From NCBI GenBank assembly GCA_004835665.1, contig RBKR01000003.1:1-64000 (forward strand): a DNA stretch of 64,000 nt. The letters run 5' to 3'. The notes under the pieces are model-generated. The model did no database searches and was not told where the DNA came from. It saw only the letters and a list, made by a program, of their open reading frames with translations. This DNA comes from Phoma sp. XZ068 (Eukaryota; Ascomycota; Dothideomycetes; Pleosporales; Didymellaceae). This document shows, in pieces, positions 31,027 to 43,560 of this stretch (positions within the stretch are counted from its first letter, which is position 1; each line of letters opens with the position of its first letter). The translations under genes and the position numbers were made by a program.

Positions 31027-32832
31027 TTACAGTCCGTATAAAAAGGTCCACTTTCGGTCTGCGTAGCGAGTACTATCAAGTCTTTCTGCCTCAATCTGCG
31101 CTGCGCTTTTTCCTGCGAGCGTTCGCAGCTTTCTCTCGTTCACGAACTGCAGCGTAAACCGGTAGGCCACGTATCCCACCAAAGCTACAGCCACTAGACC
31201 AAGCGTCACGTAGAACGGGAAAAGGTAGTGCGGTGCGTATCGCTTCTTGTACAGCTGACTGCCAATGACACCAGCAAGATTTCCAAAGCCATTGACACCA
31301 AGAACGAGGGAGCGCTTACCAGGCTCTGGCGTGTTTCCGCTGAGCCAGGCTGCCGTCAGGGGCGCGGAAATGTAGCTGCCGAAGAGAAGAATGCAGAGAC
31401 CAGCGTACTTTACAGTGGGCGATTGAACTGCAACCGTCACAATCAGGCCAATCAGGGCGATGGATATACCACCGACGATGTGGTAGCCTCGCTCCTTACT
31501 AGATTGACATGGTGAGTGGGAGCACGAGCGGGTAGCGAAACAACTTACCGATGATCCGAGCTGAGTGCGAACATGTATAGGCCAACGGCACCGCATACGT
31601 ATGGTGGTACAGACATCTGAGAAAAAGGTCAGCTTTTCTGTTGGCAACTCGCACGCAAGTCTCGGATGAACGTACCAAGTTTGCCCGGATAGAGGAGTAT
31701 CCAAGCCCCTGCACTACTAAAGGTAGGAATACGGAGAAGGCCTGATTAGGCACACTTGCGCAGATGTTGAACACCAGCACATACCACAGCTTCCAGTCCT
31801 TCCCAGTCTCAACTACATCCCGTCTGGTAAGTCGGTCTTTCTCGACGCCATCGGTTCCATACTCGTGTGTAATGAATTCGGCGTTGTCGTTGATGATTCG
31901 TTCGGCAGCGAACCTCCGCTCTTCAGCGTTCAAAAACCACGCAGATCCTGGTCCCTTCGGAAGCCAGAACCACGCGACAAGAGCAAAGAAGACGGTCAGA
32001 GCTCCCTCGATAATGAATAGGTACTGCCAGTTATGCAATGCAGTGCCACGGAGGTGGAATACGCCGTATGCTGGATGAATTAATCAGCGTAGAACACGAA
32101 ACGAGAAGAGCAAGGAAGGCGAACCTATGGAACCGGAAAAAGCGCCAGCTATGGCATATTGACCGTAGAAGAGACCAATTCGGACCGCAAGATCAAAGCG
32201 GCAGTAGAAAGTCGACAGGTATGCAACAGCGGTGGGGTAGAAACCGGCTTCAAAAGCTCCAATCAGTAGCCTCACGGCGATGAGCGCTGAGCGACCTTGA
32301 ATGAAGGCGTGTGCAAGTGTAAGTGCTCCCCAGCCAAACTGCACTCGTGTTAGCCCCGCCACTGTATACAGTTGCGCCTCTGGCATACCATCATGAATGG
32401 AATCCAATTCTTGGCTCCCAACAATCTGCCAACTGCCGCAGAGGGCGGCTGAAGCAGGACGAATGTAACGAAGAAGACCGAAACGGCCAGGTTCACATCA
32501 TCAGAAGTAGCTCCGATATCTCTGCTGAAGCCTACACTACTAGTCAACTACTGCTCTTTCACGCAACGAAGATGTGCAGACAAACCTTGGGTCTCGGCAT
32601 TTCCAACGTTTGACCGGTCCAGACCGTTGAAAAGGTAGAGGAGAGACAAAAATGGCAGCAAAGCGATGTCCATCTTCCGGTTAACTCGTTTCGACATCGA
32701 CAGTTCCTCGCTGCTCCGCGTTGGGTAGGCAGGGAGGGTAGAAACTCGTTCGTTCTGCTCGGTCTTGCTTGAAACTTCTTTGCTCGAATCCCAGGCAATG
32801 CCGGCACGACTATGGCTGAGGTTGGCGTCCAT
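31027..32832 (-). CDS. MFS permease, anion:cation symporter (allantoate/vitamin permease) type
   Basis: CDS complement(join(31027..31498,31549..31616,31676..32070,32125..32338,32389..32531,32586..32832)), 512 aa; five introns of 50-59 nt. The first span carries LLPFLSLLYLFNGLDRSNVGNA, the hallmark of fungal ACS-family permeases related to Dal5, Tna1 and Liz1. RLLIGAFEAGFYPTAVAYLS and FYGQYAIAGAFSGSIAYGVF are family segments of helices 4-5. FIIEGALTVFFALVAWFWLP ends the first half; the central loop has charged residues; LVLGVNGFGNLAGVIGSQLY is in the second half. Twelve spans are expected. Substrates in this family are carboxylates such as allantoate, nicotinate or pantothenate. It sits beside a Zn2Cys6 regulator and a glycosidase-like gene. 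Confidence 0.92.
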
Positions 32833-33584
32833 GTTGATGTTGGCGAAACAACTTGTGCTGGAGAAGCGACTCTGCCATGGCTATTTGTACATCTCCGGCA
32901 TCACTGAGGGAAGTGGTATCCTTTCCCGACATGCTCAGTGCCGTGAATGGAAACTGAGCACATTCGGAGCAGATTCCAAGCGTTAAGCCTGTTTCAGCCT
33001 AGGCTTAATGGCTCTTGGCGGACAGGGGGGAAGCTGCACCCGAAGTTTATGCCTCTTTAGGATGTATTCTAACTTTTGGTTCCTACCGCGGAGCTCAGAT
33101 GTCCGTCATCAGACCAACAGACCGTGCACCCGAGCCACTGTGGGCACCTGGACTACTAACCGACGTTGCTTGCAGAGGCGCCACACAACAGCTAGGCTCA
33201 CACAGAACATGGGAACCAAAGCGAATTTTGCTGCTAATAATGTCCGCATGTTCCGTTGTTTCTTTGTTTGGTTCCTACTCGGTCGGCCGCAGTTCCTGCA
33301 GTTATACCAAGATACAAAGGGTTGGCAGATAGGCGACACTTTACCGAGAGCCCATCGGCATCGCCCCGCGTCACGAAACCTGTGCCATAGCCAGTTGCCC
33401 TCTAGCCATTTTTTGCACTTTCATCTATCTGAAACTAAGTTTATATCCTCTTTAGAAGCGTATGCTCTTCAGCCCTTAATATTCATAAATACGTATAGTT
33501 ATATTGGGCCTTCCGGTGGAACTCTGTATCGCTTAGACGGTTAACGGGTTTAATTGCCACCAGTAGCGAAGCTCAAACTAAAGT
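32833..33584. other. Spacer / promoter of the MFS gene
   Basis: About 750 bp. The plus strand has a 178-codon frame (33008-33544) but it lacks family features and crosses AT-rich DNA, so it is not called. The region should contain the MFS promoter and the 3' end of the regulator transcript. Confidence 0.5.
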
Positions 33585-35912
33585 CTAATTAAAGAAGCTC
33601 TTGTGCAAGTGCAGGTCGTCGCTTTGTATCCAACTCATCATTTCCTGAAACAAGCCAGTGCCTTCTTGAGGCGGCGGGGCATTATGCATGCGGCCTGCCA
33701 TGTCATCGATGGAGTCAAGAGGTCGGCTTTGCGTCGATAGATAGCGGTTGATGAGTGTTCTCAGATCCTTTAGGACCCTGCAACAATCACGAGAGTAAGC
33801 CGTACCGATTTCAGCCTCCCGTTCAAATATGTTGATGGCCGATTCCGCAGCAGCAGCAATGGCAGGAGGAAGGGAGGTTGGTGGTGGAGAGCCTTGGACA
33901 GGTTCATCGGAGCTGGAGTGTCCTTCGCTAGGCCTCGCGTGAAGTATAGGATACAGCAGGAGGATGATGGCGGCATTGAACACGAAATGTAAGCCTGCTT
34001 GTAGTAATCTTCTACTCGTCTGGCTGGTGTGTTGGGCCAGGGACATGTTTTGATGAGCAGCCTCTGTGCAAGCCTGGATGTATCGATAATGCCGGTGCTG
34101 CTCAATACGCCAAGTACCGCCTACGTAGTACTCAGCAACGGCTCGCTTCACGGTGGCGAATAACATAGGCCGAGTGATAAGGAGTACGAGCTGATTACGG
34201 GCCATGTGAAGCGCGGAACAAGTATGATCTGGGGCAAACTGGCTGTGAGGGGAGGCCAAAGATTCAGGAAGCTGTGATTGCCAGTCTTCGAGCATCTGAA
34301 GCGCTCTGTCGATATTTTCCGCTGAATACCCGCTTTGAGGGTGTTGGGGCGCAACCCTGAATAATTCATTAACAATGTGACCCGATATTCTCGCCAATGC
34401 CACATGTGCACGAAGACCTGCGGCTGGTGGCATTGAGCTGCCAGTGTTAGCACAGCAACTGATCCCACACAGTATGAACACTCACGGACTATCTTCTGGC
34501 AGCGGAAGTTTGATAGATCCATCTGACAGCGTTGCAGGTCTCCCCATGAGCATGCTTAGCCACCTGTCAAGAATGTAAAGCGTCCAGCACACGCGTTTTT
34601 GTGCTTCATCCACACACTTTGCGAAAGCGCCGTGCGTGAGAGCGATGTGGATTGCCAGGCTAATATGGATATATGCCGCGTCTCTGCGATTCGACTCCAT
34701 AAGGTAGAACCCCATCAGGGTCAGCACAGGCACATCACTTAGACTGAAGCGGACGGTATCGAGTGGGTTTCCTATCAGTAGCCGTGCCCGCTTGAAGTAC
34801 ACATCGCGAGCATATTCGTCGGACTGATGGGAAGGCGTGCGTTGAACTGACAAGGCCAGCGCGAAACAGACATGATAGAAGGCCAGATACCGGTTCATGT
34901 CGTCCGTGGCCGGACTGTCTAAAGAAGCCGTACTCGCTGGCGCGCTTGGGAGGCTGCTTAGGTCCCCCCACCAGTAGATTCCACCAGACGGAAAGTCGCC
35001 GCTGCCATCTTGGATATAGTATCGCAGCTCGGTGAGCATCAAAGTCATGTCTGTTCGGGGCGGTAGCCACTTCGGATCCACATCTGGATTGGGTAGCGGC
35101 TGTGAATCAGACGTCTGATACCGACCGACTGAAGCGACAAAAGCAGACCCGTCCATACACTCTGGCTCGAAGGTCAAGGGCACTAGCGTCAACATGAATT
35201 GCTTCAAGCTGTCGAGAAAAGTCGCACCGGAGGTCTCGCCCAGATATCTCAGGCTGCCGTCAGGGTCAAAGAGTAAACGTCCCTCTGTCGTTTCGACATC
35301 GTCCACTTGTGACGTGCTGGAACAGCGAAAACAATTTGCAGCGAGTTGCGCAGTAAACTCATCTGAATCCTGCCTGCGAATGAGGTCGTCGGTGGCATCT
35401 CGAGGTGCTGCAGTTCGTAGACTCTGCTCCAATGCAGCACACCGTCTTCGCAGCCGTTCATTCTCGTCTCTTAACGCGCTCTTCTCGCTCTCAGGCGCCG
35501 GGTATTCGCACTCACGTGAACTTCGTCGACATCTTTGGCAAGGCTGGTCACCTGAACATCTGACGCGCCGTGTTTGGCAGACTCTACAACTAATGTGCAC
35601 GAATTAGTGGCAATGCATGTATGAAATAATAGAGCGGTTGCATCCTTTGAGTCGGCTTGCGCGAAAGCATATAGGTTCTGTGAACCCGCCAGGTCGGCTT
35701 GAAGCCCGTTCTATGTAACGTGAAGGCGAAGCCTTTTGGCTGTGCTCGTGCTCAGGCTTTCCAAATGGGACTGCGACTTACGCTCTGGCCACGCGCCTTC
35801 TCTTCTCCGGCGCCTCTTTGGGCCGTCGCGCATTGACAGGTAGACATTGAGACTGGCCAGCATAACCGAGTGGGACGATCTCTGGTGAGGCGACGTCTTG
35901 AGCAAGGGTCAT
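33585..35912 (-). CDS. Zn2Cys6 transcription factor
   Basis: CDS complement(join(33585..34437,34486..35589,35782..35912)), 695 aa. The first exon was found by frame: ATG at 35912 (MTLAQDVASPEIVPLGY) leads to KRRRVARA, and a 192-nt intron (CTAAT branch, CATTAG acceptor) joins this to CRVCQTRRVRCSGDQPCQRC, giving a standard binuclear cluster with a basic arm. The Cys6 spacing is normal. A coiled-coil-like stretch (ENERLRRRCAALEQSL) follows, then the fungal transcription factor domain (YLAFYHVCFALALSVQ, KRVCWTLYILDRWLSMLMGR). The last intron is 48 nt (GTGAGT, GCTAAC, GGCAG). It is divergent from the glycosidase-like gene and near the MFS permease, so it may control both. Confidence 0.92.
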
Positions 35913-36202
35913 AACGCGCGTGGTACAAGACGTTGCCTCGCTGTGGGGGAGTGCAGGGCACCTAGGTGAGCAATTAATTGTGGGGAGCAGAGGAAAGAGA
36001 CCCGAGGAGCGGGAAGCGACCCGAAGGTGACGGATGAGACCCGAAGGTGAGGGACGGATCCGGGCGTGCGGGGATGCTCCTGCAGACCTCGGTCGCAGTT
36101 CCGTCGCTCTTGCGCAAGAGGGCCCGTGTCATCCCAGTGCGAACGGCTCGGCGGCCAAGTGCGGCAACACAGTATGAGCGATAGCATAAGTACAAAGCTC
36201 AG
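35913..36202. promoter_or_regulatory. Divergent promoter of regulator and glycosidase-like gene
   Basis: 290 bp with a purine-rich internal repeat: GACCCGAGGAGCGGGAAGC, GACCCGAAGGTGACGGATGA and GACCCGAAGGTGAGGGACGG at about 35998-36055. The GACCCGARG unit occurs three times with 18-20 bp spacing. It could be an operator array for the Zn2Cys6 protein encoded alongside. Confidence 0.5.
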
Positions 36203-38448
36203 ATGTCTGCACAATGCAACAGAACGCCAGAAGAGACAATGAACGGTTGCACTGTAGATCGGGGCCTGCCTCAGCCTTGCGATCGCCGGGGGAAGGGAAC
36301 CGACTTTTCCCAACCCTTCGTTTTCAACAACACAACGCACAAACCCAACAAGACAGTCGACATTGGATGCAATGGAATCTCGCTGTCGTTGGATGGTTAT
36401 GGCCAGGTAACTTCAACTGGGCCACCCACTGAGGGTTACATTTTGCTAAGACGAGACACAGGTCCTACAATTGAGTGCTTTTCACCCAAAACACGGCATC
36501 ATCGTAGCGGCGCCATTCGAGCAGTTTGATGGCACGAAGTTTTATGACCCACCATCTGTTCGGGCCTACAGGACTCGCATGCTTCAACACATCCAAGAAG
36601 ACCGCGGTGGTTTTGGTCTCGACTTCAAATCCCGGGGTCGACCAGTCTCGATACAAATGCTTCAGGGCAATGTAGTACTATACAAATTCCAGATCTCCGA
36701 CGGTCTTTTTGTACAGCTAACAGTCCGAGTTGATGAAGATGGCAGGACCATACAGACTGCACAAGTCGAAAATTTGAGCAACAAGCCAGCAGTACTTCCA
36801 TATACTCTGGCACTCAACGTTAGTCTCAACCGTGCGTCATATGGGCAGCTTACAGAAGGCGGCCCAATTGCGTTGCCTCGATCTCACAACATCCTCCGAA
36901 GAGGTGAACAACGTGCGATGGCCGTGAGTAACCCGGACCTGGGAGCCTTGATGGTGGTAAGCCTTGCCGTGAACGGGCAAGTGGTCGACTGTCCTAGCAT
37001 CAAAGATCAGGAAGCGTTCGATGCTCCGATCTCCGCTCATGCTTCGCACGAATTGGTTGTACAACCTGGCGCTACAGCGACCCTCCGCGCTACCTTTCGA
37101 TTCTCTCCAGCTGCTTCTCACTCCACATGTCCCTCACTGTCCGCGACGGACGATCATGAGTCAGTGCACAAGCCTAAGGGCTGTGGCTGGATCGATCAGC
37201 AATCACTCCCAACATATATCCTGAGAAGGAACGTGGACTACATATTAGCTAATTGCGTCATCCCGATTACGGCATCAACAGCGGCGATCATTACCGACCA
37301 TGTTGCTTTGCCACTTGGATGGAACAGAGACAACTAGTAAGCATAGTCGCGTTCCAGTTTGAGCAATAACTAACTCGATCATCAATAGCTGGCAGATTCA
37401 ACTTCTTTTCATGACTTATGCCAACCTCAACTCTCTGACTGATGCCAGCGTGCGAAGTACGTACGCAGAACGGATCAGATTCGCGACCAAAGGACACCTC
37501 AACTGGGTCTTTAAACTTGCGCAGCGTCCGTATGGGTACTGGCATAGGTCATACCTTGTGACTGGCGAGCCAAAGGATAGGTCCATATTTCAGCTTGATC
37601 AGCAGTGCTACCCACTTCTCGAGCTGTGTGACTATCTGGACACTTTCCCAGACGAGATCGACTTTGTGAAGAGCCTTGCGTCGGGCAGCGTCGTGCATGA
37701 GGTGCTTGCCTTGCTGGATGCGAAAAAGGATCCCACAACAGGTCTCTGGCCAACAGACGAAACCCCCGGCGACGACGCAGTGATCTACCCGTACCACTTC
37801 TCTAGCCAAGTGCTACTGTGGCGAACGCTCACACGATTACAACATTTGTTCACCAAGCTCAACTGTCCCAGTAACGATACGATACTACGTTTAGAACCCA
37901 CCGCAAGGTTACTAAAGACACGTATTCTGCAGGCATTTGCAGTCCGCCATCCTGAATCTAGAAACTCGATATTCGCCTACTTGACCGATGGCCACGGCGC
38001 ATATACATGCTACCATGATGCCAACGACATTCCTACTCTCTTCGCACTCGATTGGGGTCTTGTTTCCACGCCCTCTGAAATCCACACCTGGGAGAACACT
38101 ATGGCATTCGGCCTCTCGTCCGCCAACAAAGACGGCTACTCCGGCGATGGCTTGTATAGCGGCCTTGGCAGTGTACACTCTCCTGGAGCCTGGGTACTCG
38201 GATATTTCCAGGAACTCGCATACGCTGCCTGGAAGGTAGATGAATGTTCGATGAAAGCGGCGTGGGTGAAGATTTCAGCAGCGATGCAGTGGGATGGAAC
38301 GTTCTCAGAGGCTGTACATCCGCAAACTGCCGATTGCACGAGCAAGGCATGGTTCAGCTGGCCGGGGGCAATGATAGGTGCGCTGATCGTGGGGATGAAG
38401 CTGAACGGCCAAGAAAATATCCTGCTTGGAAGGAAGGGCAACCTATGA
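36203..38448 (+). CDS. Six-hairpin glycosidase-like protein
   Basis: CDS join(36203..36406,36462..37336,37389..38448), 712 aa; introns of 55 and 52 nt restore the frame into VLQLSAFHPKHGIIVAAPFE and YWQIQLLF. The N-terminal half is beta-rich (KFQISDGLFVQLTVRV). From about residue 335 the helical part reads LPLGWNRDNYWQIQLLF, followed by hairpin-type repeats: HRSYLVTGEPKDRSIFQLDQ, DDAVIYPYHFSSQVLLWRTL, YHDANDIPTLFALDWGLV, GSVHSPGAWVLGYFQELA. This pattern fits (alpha/alpha)6-barrel glycosidases (glucoamylase- or GH125-like). No signal peptide is seen, so it may act inside the cell. I cannot name the substrate or confirm the catalytic acids. Confidence 0.75.
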
Positions 38449-40557
38449 TGAGGATTGATTGGTTGTTTGGCATAATGCAGAATTCATTCAAAACAGGTGT
38501 GTTTGAGATAAGTCCCAGCCTTATTACCAAATCATCCTGTGTCCACACATTGAGGGCGACATGGCAATGAACAATTGATAGAGCCTCGGCTGCCCCACGG
38601 CTCAGAGATCGATCTGCAACTGATCAGCAAAACCCTGCTCGTTATATAAACCATCCACGCTCATGCTCTATCAATGATATAAACTGTTCAACAGAGTAGT
38701 AGAATATGCGCAGTATCACGTGTTGTGCTCATGAGCGGGTGACTCGGTGTGAAAAGTCTTAACAGCATTTGGGAGTGGTTCTCTGTTCGATCGTCACGCG
38801 TTCCAGGGAACACTTCCATATTCGGGTCCGACCATGGCCTTTAGTCATGCAATGGTACGAGATAGCCTTTACAAGTGCTTTCGTCGATGTTAGTTGCCCA
38901 GTGATCGACACCTGCGATATCGTGCAAGTATCGAAATGTGCCTGGGCACTCTTATCATCAAGTATCGTGATAATGAAGTTCCCCTCCAACGATTATCGAA
39001 GACAGCCAAGCCCAGGAAGCTGGCCGTTATATGGTGCCTAGTTGAATATATAGAACAGATTACCTGCAGGTAATTGAGGGGTGCTATGTTAAAGATCTTA
39101 ACTACGCATAACGAATTGGAATGAACTTACTTGCATAAACATTCTTAAGTAGTTAGGACATATAGGCTGTTCTATTCCCTGCCGTAGTTTTCTAGCCAGA
39201 CAACAATCGTTGATTATAGAACTTGACACAGTAAATCTTGTAACGCAAGATTGAACCTGACGTTGACCTTCAATGGTAGCTGTTTGACCTAGAAGCTGTT
39301 TGACCCTAGAAGACGAGTTCTGTTCTCGTTAGTGTGACTCCTCAGTCCGCCATGTATACCGTTCGATCGTACCTCGTTTAATAGAGCCCTGACACATTGC
39401 CGGGAGCCCATGCACTCTAACCTTTCTTCTATTCGCACTGCAGTCTCAGTCTAAAACAACGTACAGAGATGGCCAGCCATCTAAGATTCTACAGATAACT
39501 TACGTTTTTTTTTTGCAACGTGAGTACTTCTGTGAAAGATTGGTATTTGAGCTAGGACGTGATCCCAGCTATTCGTGTCCGACCAGGTGCGCTGTTCAAA
39601 GCCTAGACAGGTCCTCCGAATCAGGGAAAGTCTCAGAGAACTAGTACCCCTGGCCAGGAAGATAACAAGGACGTAATGAGCCGGCGCTTATGGGCTTGCC
39701 ATGAGGCAGTTCTTCTTGCGCAGTTCATGCAGGTGCTAAGCCATTAATAGTTTGCAGTCTAGCTGTTTTGTAAACACAGAACCTCTGCCCGGATGACTTG
39801 CGTGTAAAGAATCTGTAACCAGCCAGATGAAAACTCTTGTTCAGCACATGTCAATGTTGTTACGGCCATAACGCAATATCCCTTTTGCTATCTGTTAATC
39901 GACTTATGCTGTAGTAGTAGTCTCTAAGGGATATGAGAACCAAGAACGAGTTTTAAGATACTTGGAAGCCCAAAGTAAGGATGAAGACGTTAGACACCCC
40001 AGCACGGGTTCACGTGTAGATATGTGAGCCACAGAACTGGTGACTGCTCCGGTGGATATTCAATATAAAAAGATGAAAAATGGGTAGACAGACCCTCGTG
40101 AGGGACCAGTAGAGCGGTAACCCTACTGGCCAGTCCTGTGTGCCTTCGATTCATTGTGCTCGACATCGCAAAAATGACGTGAGACGAGCGAAAAGACTAA
40201 TGAATAGAACCCGTTGTCTAGCTTTACAGAATTCGAACTTTACCTTCCTTTAGATAGCGCCAGGCCCTCTTCGTAAGCATGAACTGTTGGGATTCTTTGC
40301 GTGCTTAATCCTTCAGCCACGCTGCACCGTTGTGGCACAGTCGTGTACACGATCCTCGTACCACTCGCAAACAAGGTACAGGTCAACTCCGCTTTCTTTA
40401 TAGTCCAAGCGTACCCCTGATCGCCTTTTCCCGCCGACAACAAAGCTCCCAAGTAACCTTTAACATCCAAGTGTGCACTACATAATTCCGTCTTCACAGT
40501 TTCAGCAGGGTGTCATCATTTCTACTTTTACACATTCGTTTTCTCCTTGTATTCACA
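38449..40557. other. 2.1-kb gene-free region
   Basis: No frame longer than about 90 codons, no family resemblance and no clear repeats were found; composition is moderately AT-rich. TGACCTAGAAGCTGTTTGAC is immediately repeated as GCTGTTTGACCCTAGAAGAC at about 39284-39313. The last 60 bp, rich in TTTCTACTTTTACAC and TTTTCTCC, look like a promoter for the pseudogene that follows. Confidence 0.6.
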
Positions 40558-42240
40558 ATGGCTCAGGAAGACACATTGTCTCACAACGACGAGCGCATCG
40601 CGCCTACTGTGGGCACATTGCCTCCGCAGAATGACAACAATCCTCCAAGCACTCAGGTCTTACGAAAGAAATCGGTCGCCTTCCATCTAACATTTGTTGC
40701 CATTCTCGTTAATCTTTTTCTGTACGCTCTCGATGCAACTGCGCTCGCGGTAGCAACACCAGTGAGCGCCCACACCCAGTCTACTATGCCAAGTTCTTAC
40801 TAGGTCCCTAAGGCTATAGCTGCAGATTTAAATGGATCGTCTCTGGAGGCCTTTTGGGCGTCCATCTCCTATCAGCTCGCTGTTGCCGTTACTCAACCTC
40901 TTTACGCAACACTGTCTGATGTACTTGGCCGCAAGCCTTGTCTTTACGCCGCCTATGCATTCTTTTTTGTGGGTTCGATCGTGTTTGCTCTTACAAAGAG
41001 CATGGCAGCTGTTGTCGCATATCGCGTTTTGCAAGGCTTAGGCGGCGGGGGCTTGGACGTGCTCAGTGAGATCATTGTCACCGATATGACGGCGCTGCAG
41101 GAGCGTTCGCTATACCTTGGGCTTATGGCCATTCCCACCGCGCTGGGGAGCGTCCTTGGACCTACCATTGGCGGCGTGTTCAGTAGTCTCGTCACCTGGC
41201 GCTGGCTTGGGTGGATCAATCTACCATTTCTTGGAATCTCGTTTGGAATCTCGTTTCCCTTAACTGCGTTCTTCCTCCGACTACGACCACTCCAGTATTC
41301 ACCTCTTTCTGAACCGCGACGCTTAGACTGGGCGGGCATGTTTCTGTTCACTGCGGGGATCATCTTATTCGCGCTTCCGTTGAGTTGGGCAGGTAATCTG
41401 TATCCTTGAAATTCCTTCCGTACCCTTTTACCCCTCATGCTCGGTGTGGCCATCCTCTCTGTGTTCGACTTCTATGAGAGTCGACCCATGACCCCTATCA
41501 TGCCGTATCGTATTTTCAATTCGAAGACGGCTTCTGCTACACTAATCGCCGTATTCCTCCACAGAATTTCTCTATATTCGCTGCTTCAGTGGCTACCACT
41601 CTTGTATCAGGCCGTCATGGCCAAGACAGTACTTTAGTCAGCCGTTTCACTTCTATCAACGAGTGCTACGAGCGTTGTAGCAGCCGTGGGTGGAGTTACT
41701 GTGGTCGGGTTGGTCAACATCGGATATCGTTGGAGCATTCGCATTTCCTGGGCTTTCACAGCTGCGGGAACGGGCCTCCTTGCCTTACTGAGTGCCGAAT
41801 CAACAGCCTCCGTCGCTTATGGCCTGCCGGTGATTTGGGGAGCCGGCATTGGTCTGTTTCTCCGCCTACTTTTTCTCCCGCTACAAGCAAGCGTAGTTCG
41901 CATAGACGATACCGGGCTAGCCAATGGAATTCTTTTAGCATTCCGACTTCTCGGCGGACTTGTCGGGCTGTCTATATGCTCCACAATCTTCAGCAGCTAC
42001 TTCTCGCGCTCCCTCGATTCCATCGGCCGTATGCCGGTTTCTTTGGAACAATTGCGAAATCCCGAGGCCGCAGTTGCGTTCATACCGCAACTCCGGCGTA
42101 AGGCCTTTTGTATAATTAAAGGTATGACAATCTCCCAGTGTTCTTGATCTCAAAAATCCTGCGGATTCTGCTTTTGCCAGTCACGTGCAACCGTTCTTCT
42201 TTGTGGCCGTGCAACACTTTAGCGGTTTGACAGTCCCCTG
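40558..42240 (+). pseudogene. MFS drug-efflux-type transporter pseudogene
   Basis: ATG at 40558 and one intact intron (40760-40803, GTGAGC to ACTAG) open a DHA-type MFS protein: QLAVAVTQPLYATLSDVLGR, LQGLGGGGLDVLSEIIVTD, then MAIPTALGSVLGPTIGG. The conserved frame is interrupted by TGA at 41407-41409, where the family would have Trp (TGG), and by TAG at 41635-41637, probably a former Gln (CAG). Both changes are of the C-to-T/G-to-A type expected from repeat-induced point mutation. The coding trace then decays after about 42110 with no proper C-terminus. A second, much shorter copy lies at 61935-62420. Confidence 0.85.
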
Positions 42241-42760
42241 CGCTTGGCGTGCTACGTTCACCCAAGTGTTCACTCATCAAAGCTTCAACGATTTATTTTG
42301 ACGTATGCAGTCAGCAGATTCCTTGGAGTGGCGGGTCCGTAGCGCAGTGCCCACCAAAACCACGCGCAATGCATCTGCTTTGCTCGCCGATCGAAACCCG
42401 TCAAGTTCGTAATCTCGGGCTGAAGGGACCTGAGCTTAACAGTATTAGATCAACATGGACTCAGTTCGGCGGAACTAGTTGCACTGTCGGCAACGGAATA
42501 AAGTATGGGAAGGCTGCGGCAGCAAACGTCCGAGGGCGAGCCCGTGCATAAGAGTCAGTTGTGACTGAGGCAGCAGAGTTACGGATTGCGGAACCATAGA
42601 AGTGTGGTATCTTTCCGCACTGTTACGATCTAGTTGGTACTGCTCAGAGCCAGACGCTTTCAAGTCCATCTACATGTGCTCAACTCGAATTTGAACACAG
42701 GTAAAGCTTAAATCCCTTTTTGTCCATCCCAAGTGCATTGGTCCTCATCATCCAAACAGC
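42241..42760. other. Spacer between two pseudogenes
   Basis: 520 bp without recognisable coding content. Remnants of the MFS 3' part may extend into the first 20 bp. Confidence 0.55.
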
Positions 42761-43560
42761 ATGGGTGACATTGAAACTTCTCTTAATGGCATTCCCGATG
42801 CAGACACCACTAACGGCAATGTCGTTAATGAGTTTATTAGCAATGGGCATGCCGGCAACTGGTCTCGTTCTAACAGGGCAATGCCTATTGCCATCTGCGG
42901 CATGGCGCTCCGCCTTTCAGGAGGACTAGCTTCGCCCAAGGATCTCTGGGATTTCCTGTTTGCAAAGGGAGATGCCCGTTGCCGTGTGCCCAAGTCGCGC
43001 TAGAATGTGTCAGCGTTTCCCTCAACCGATGGGAAAACCTGGCTCGGTTGCTACTGAATATGGGTACTTCTGGATGATATAGTGGATTTGGGCGCTCTGG
43101 ATACATCCTTCTTCAGCATGACGCGCAGCGAAGTTGAGCGTGATAATCCGCAACAGCGTTTATTACTTGAGGTAGCCAGAGAGTGTTTTGAGGATGCTGG
43201 TGTGCCGAACTATGGAGAGGAAAGACTTTCGGCTGTCAGGTTGGCAGCTTTGGAGAGGACCGAATAGAGTTATTCGCCATAGAGGCGAACCAGTATGGCA
43301 TTCATTGTGTTGTTGAAGTCGGCGATTTCGCCCTCTCCAAACGATTGTCCTACGAAATGGGCCTTGGAGGACCGAGGTACGTAAACCCCAGCATTTGTCG
43401 AGTGGCGACTATATCGGCCATACCTCGAACTGTAAAATAACAGTACTGGACAGCATGACTATCCGTACAACCTGCTCATCGGCTCTTACATGTTTGAACA
43501 AAGCCTGCATGGGTATGTTCTTTGGAGATTGCGAGGCGGCCGTCGTGGGCGGAACTTGGC
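42761..43560 (+). pseudogene. Polyketide synthase ketosynthase-domain relic
   Basis: ATG at 42761 opens a PKS-like N-terminus leading to MPIAICGMALRLSGGLASPK and DLWDFLFAKGDARCRVPKSR, where a TAG stop replaces the expected Tyr. The trace continues in other frames: [39 protein letters not shown], and further on DSMTIRTTCSSALTCLNKA with the active-site Cys of the ketosynthase. It ends near GDCEAAVVGG. Several stops and frame changes are present, and the rest of the roughly 2,000-residue enzyme is missing. It is thus a truncated remnant that suggests a former secondary-metabolite locus here. Confidence 0.85.

Noticed and set aside
33008..33544. 178-codon plus-strand frame
   Set aside because: No family resemblance, mixed composition, and it lies where the MFS promoter is expected.
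40240..40497. 85-codon minus-strand frame
   Set aside because: It begins with GTG, has no recognisable domain, and lies in a 2-kb region without other coding signs.
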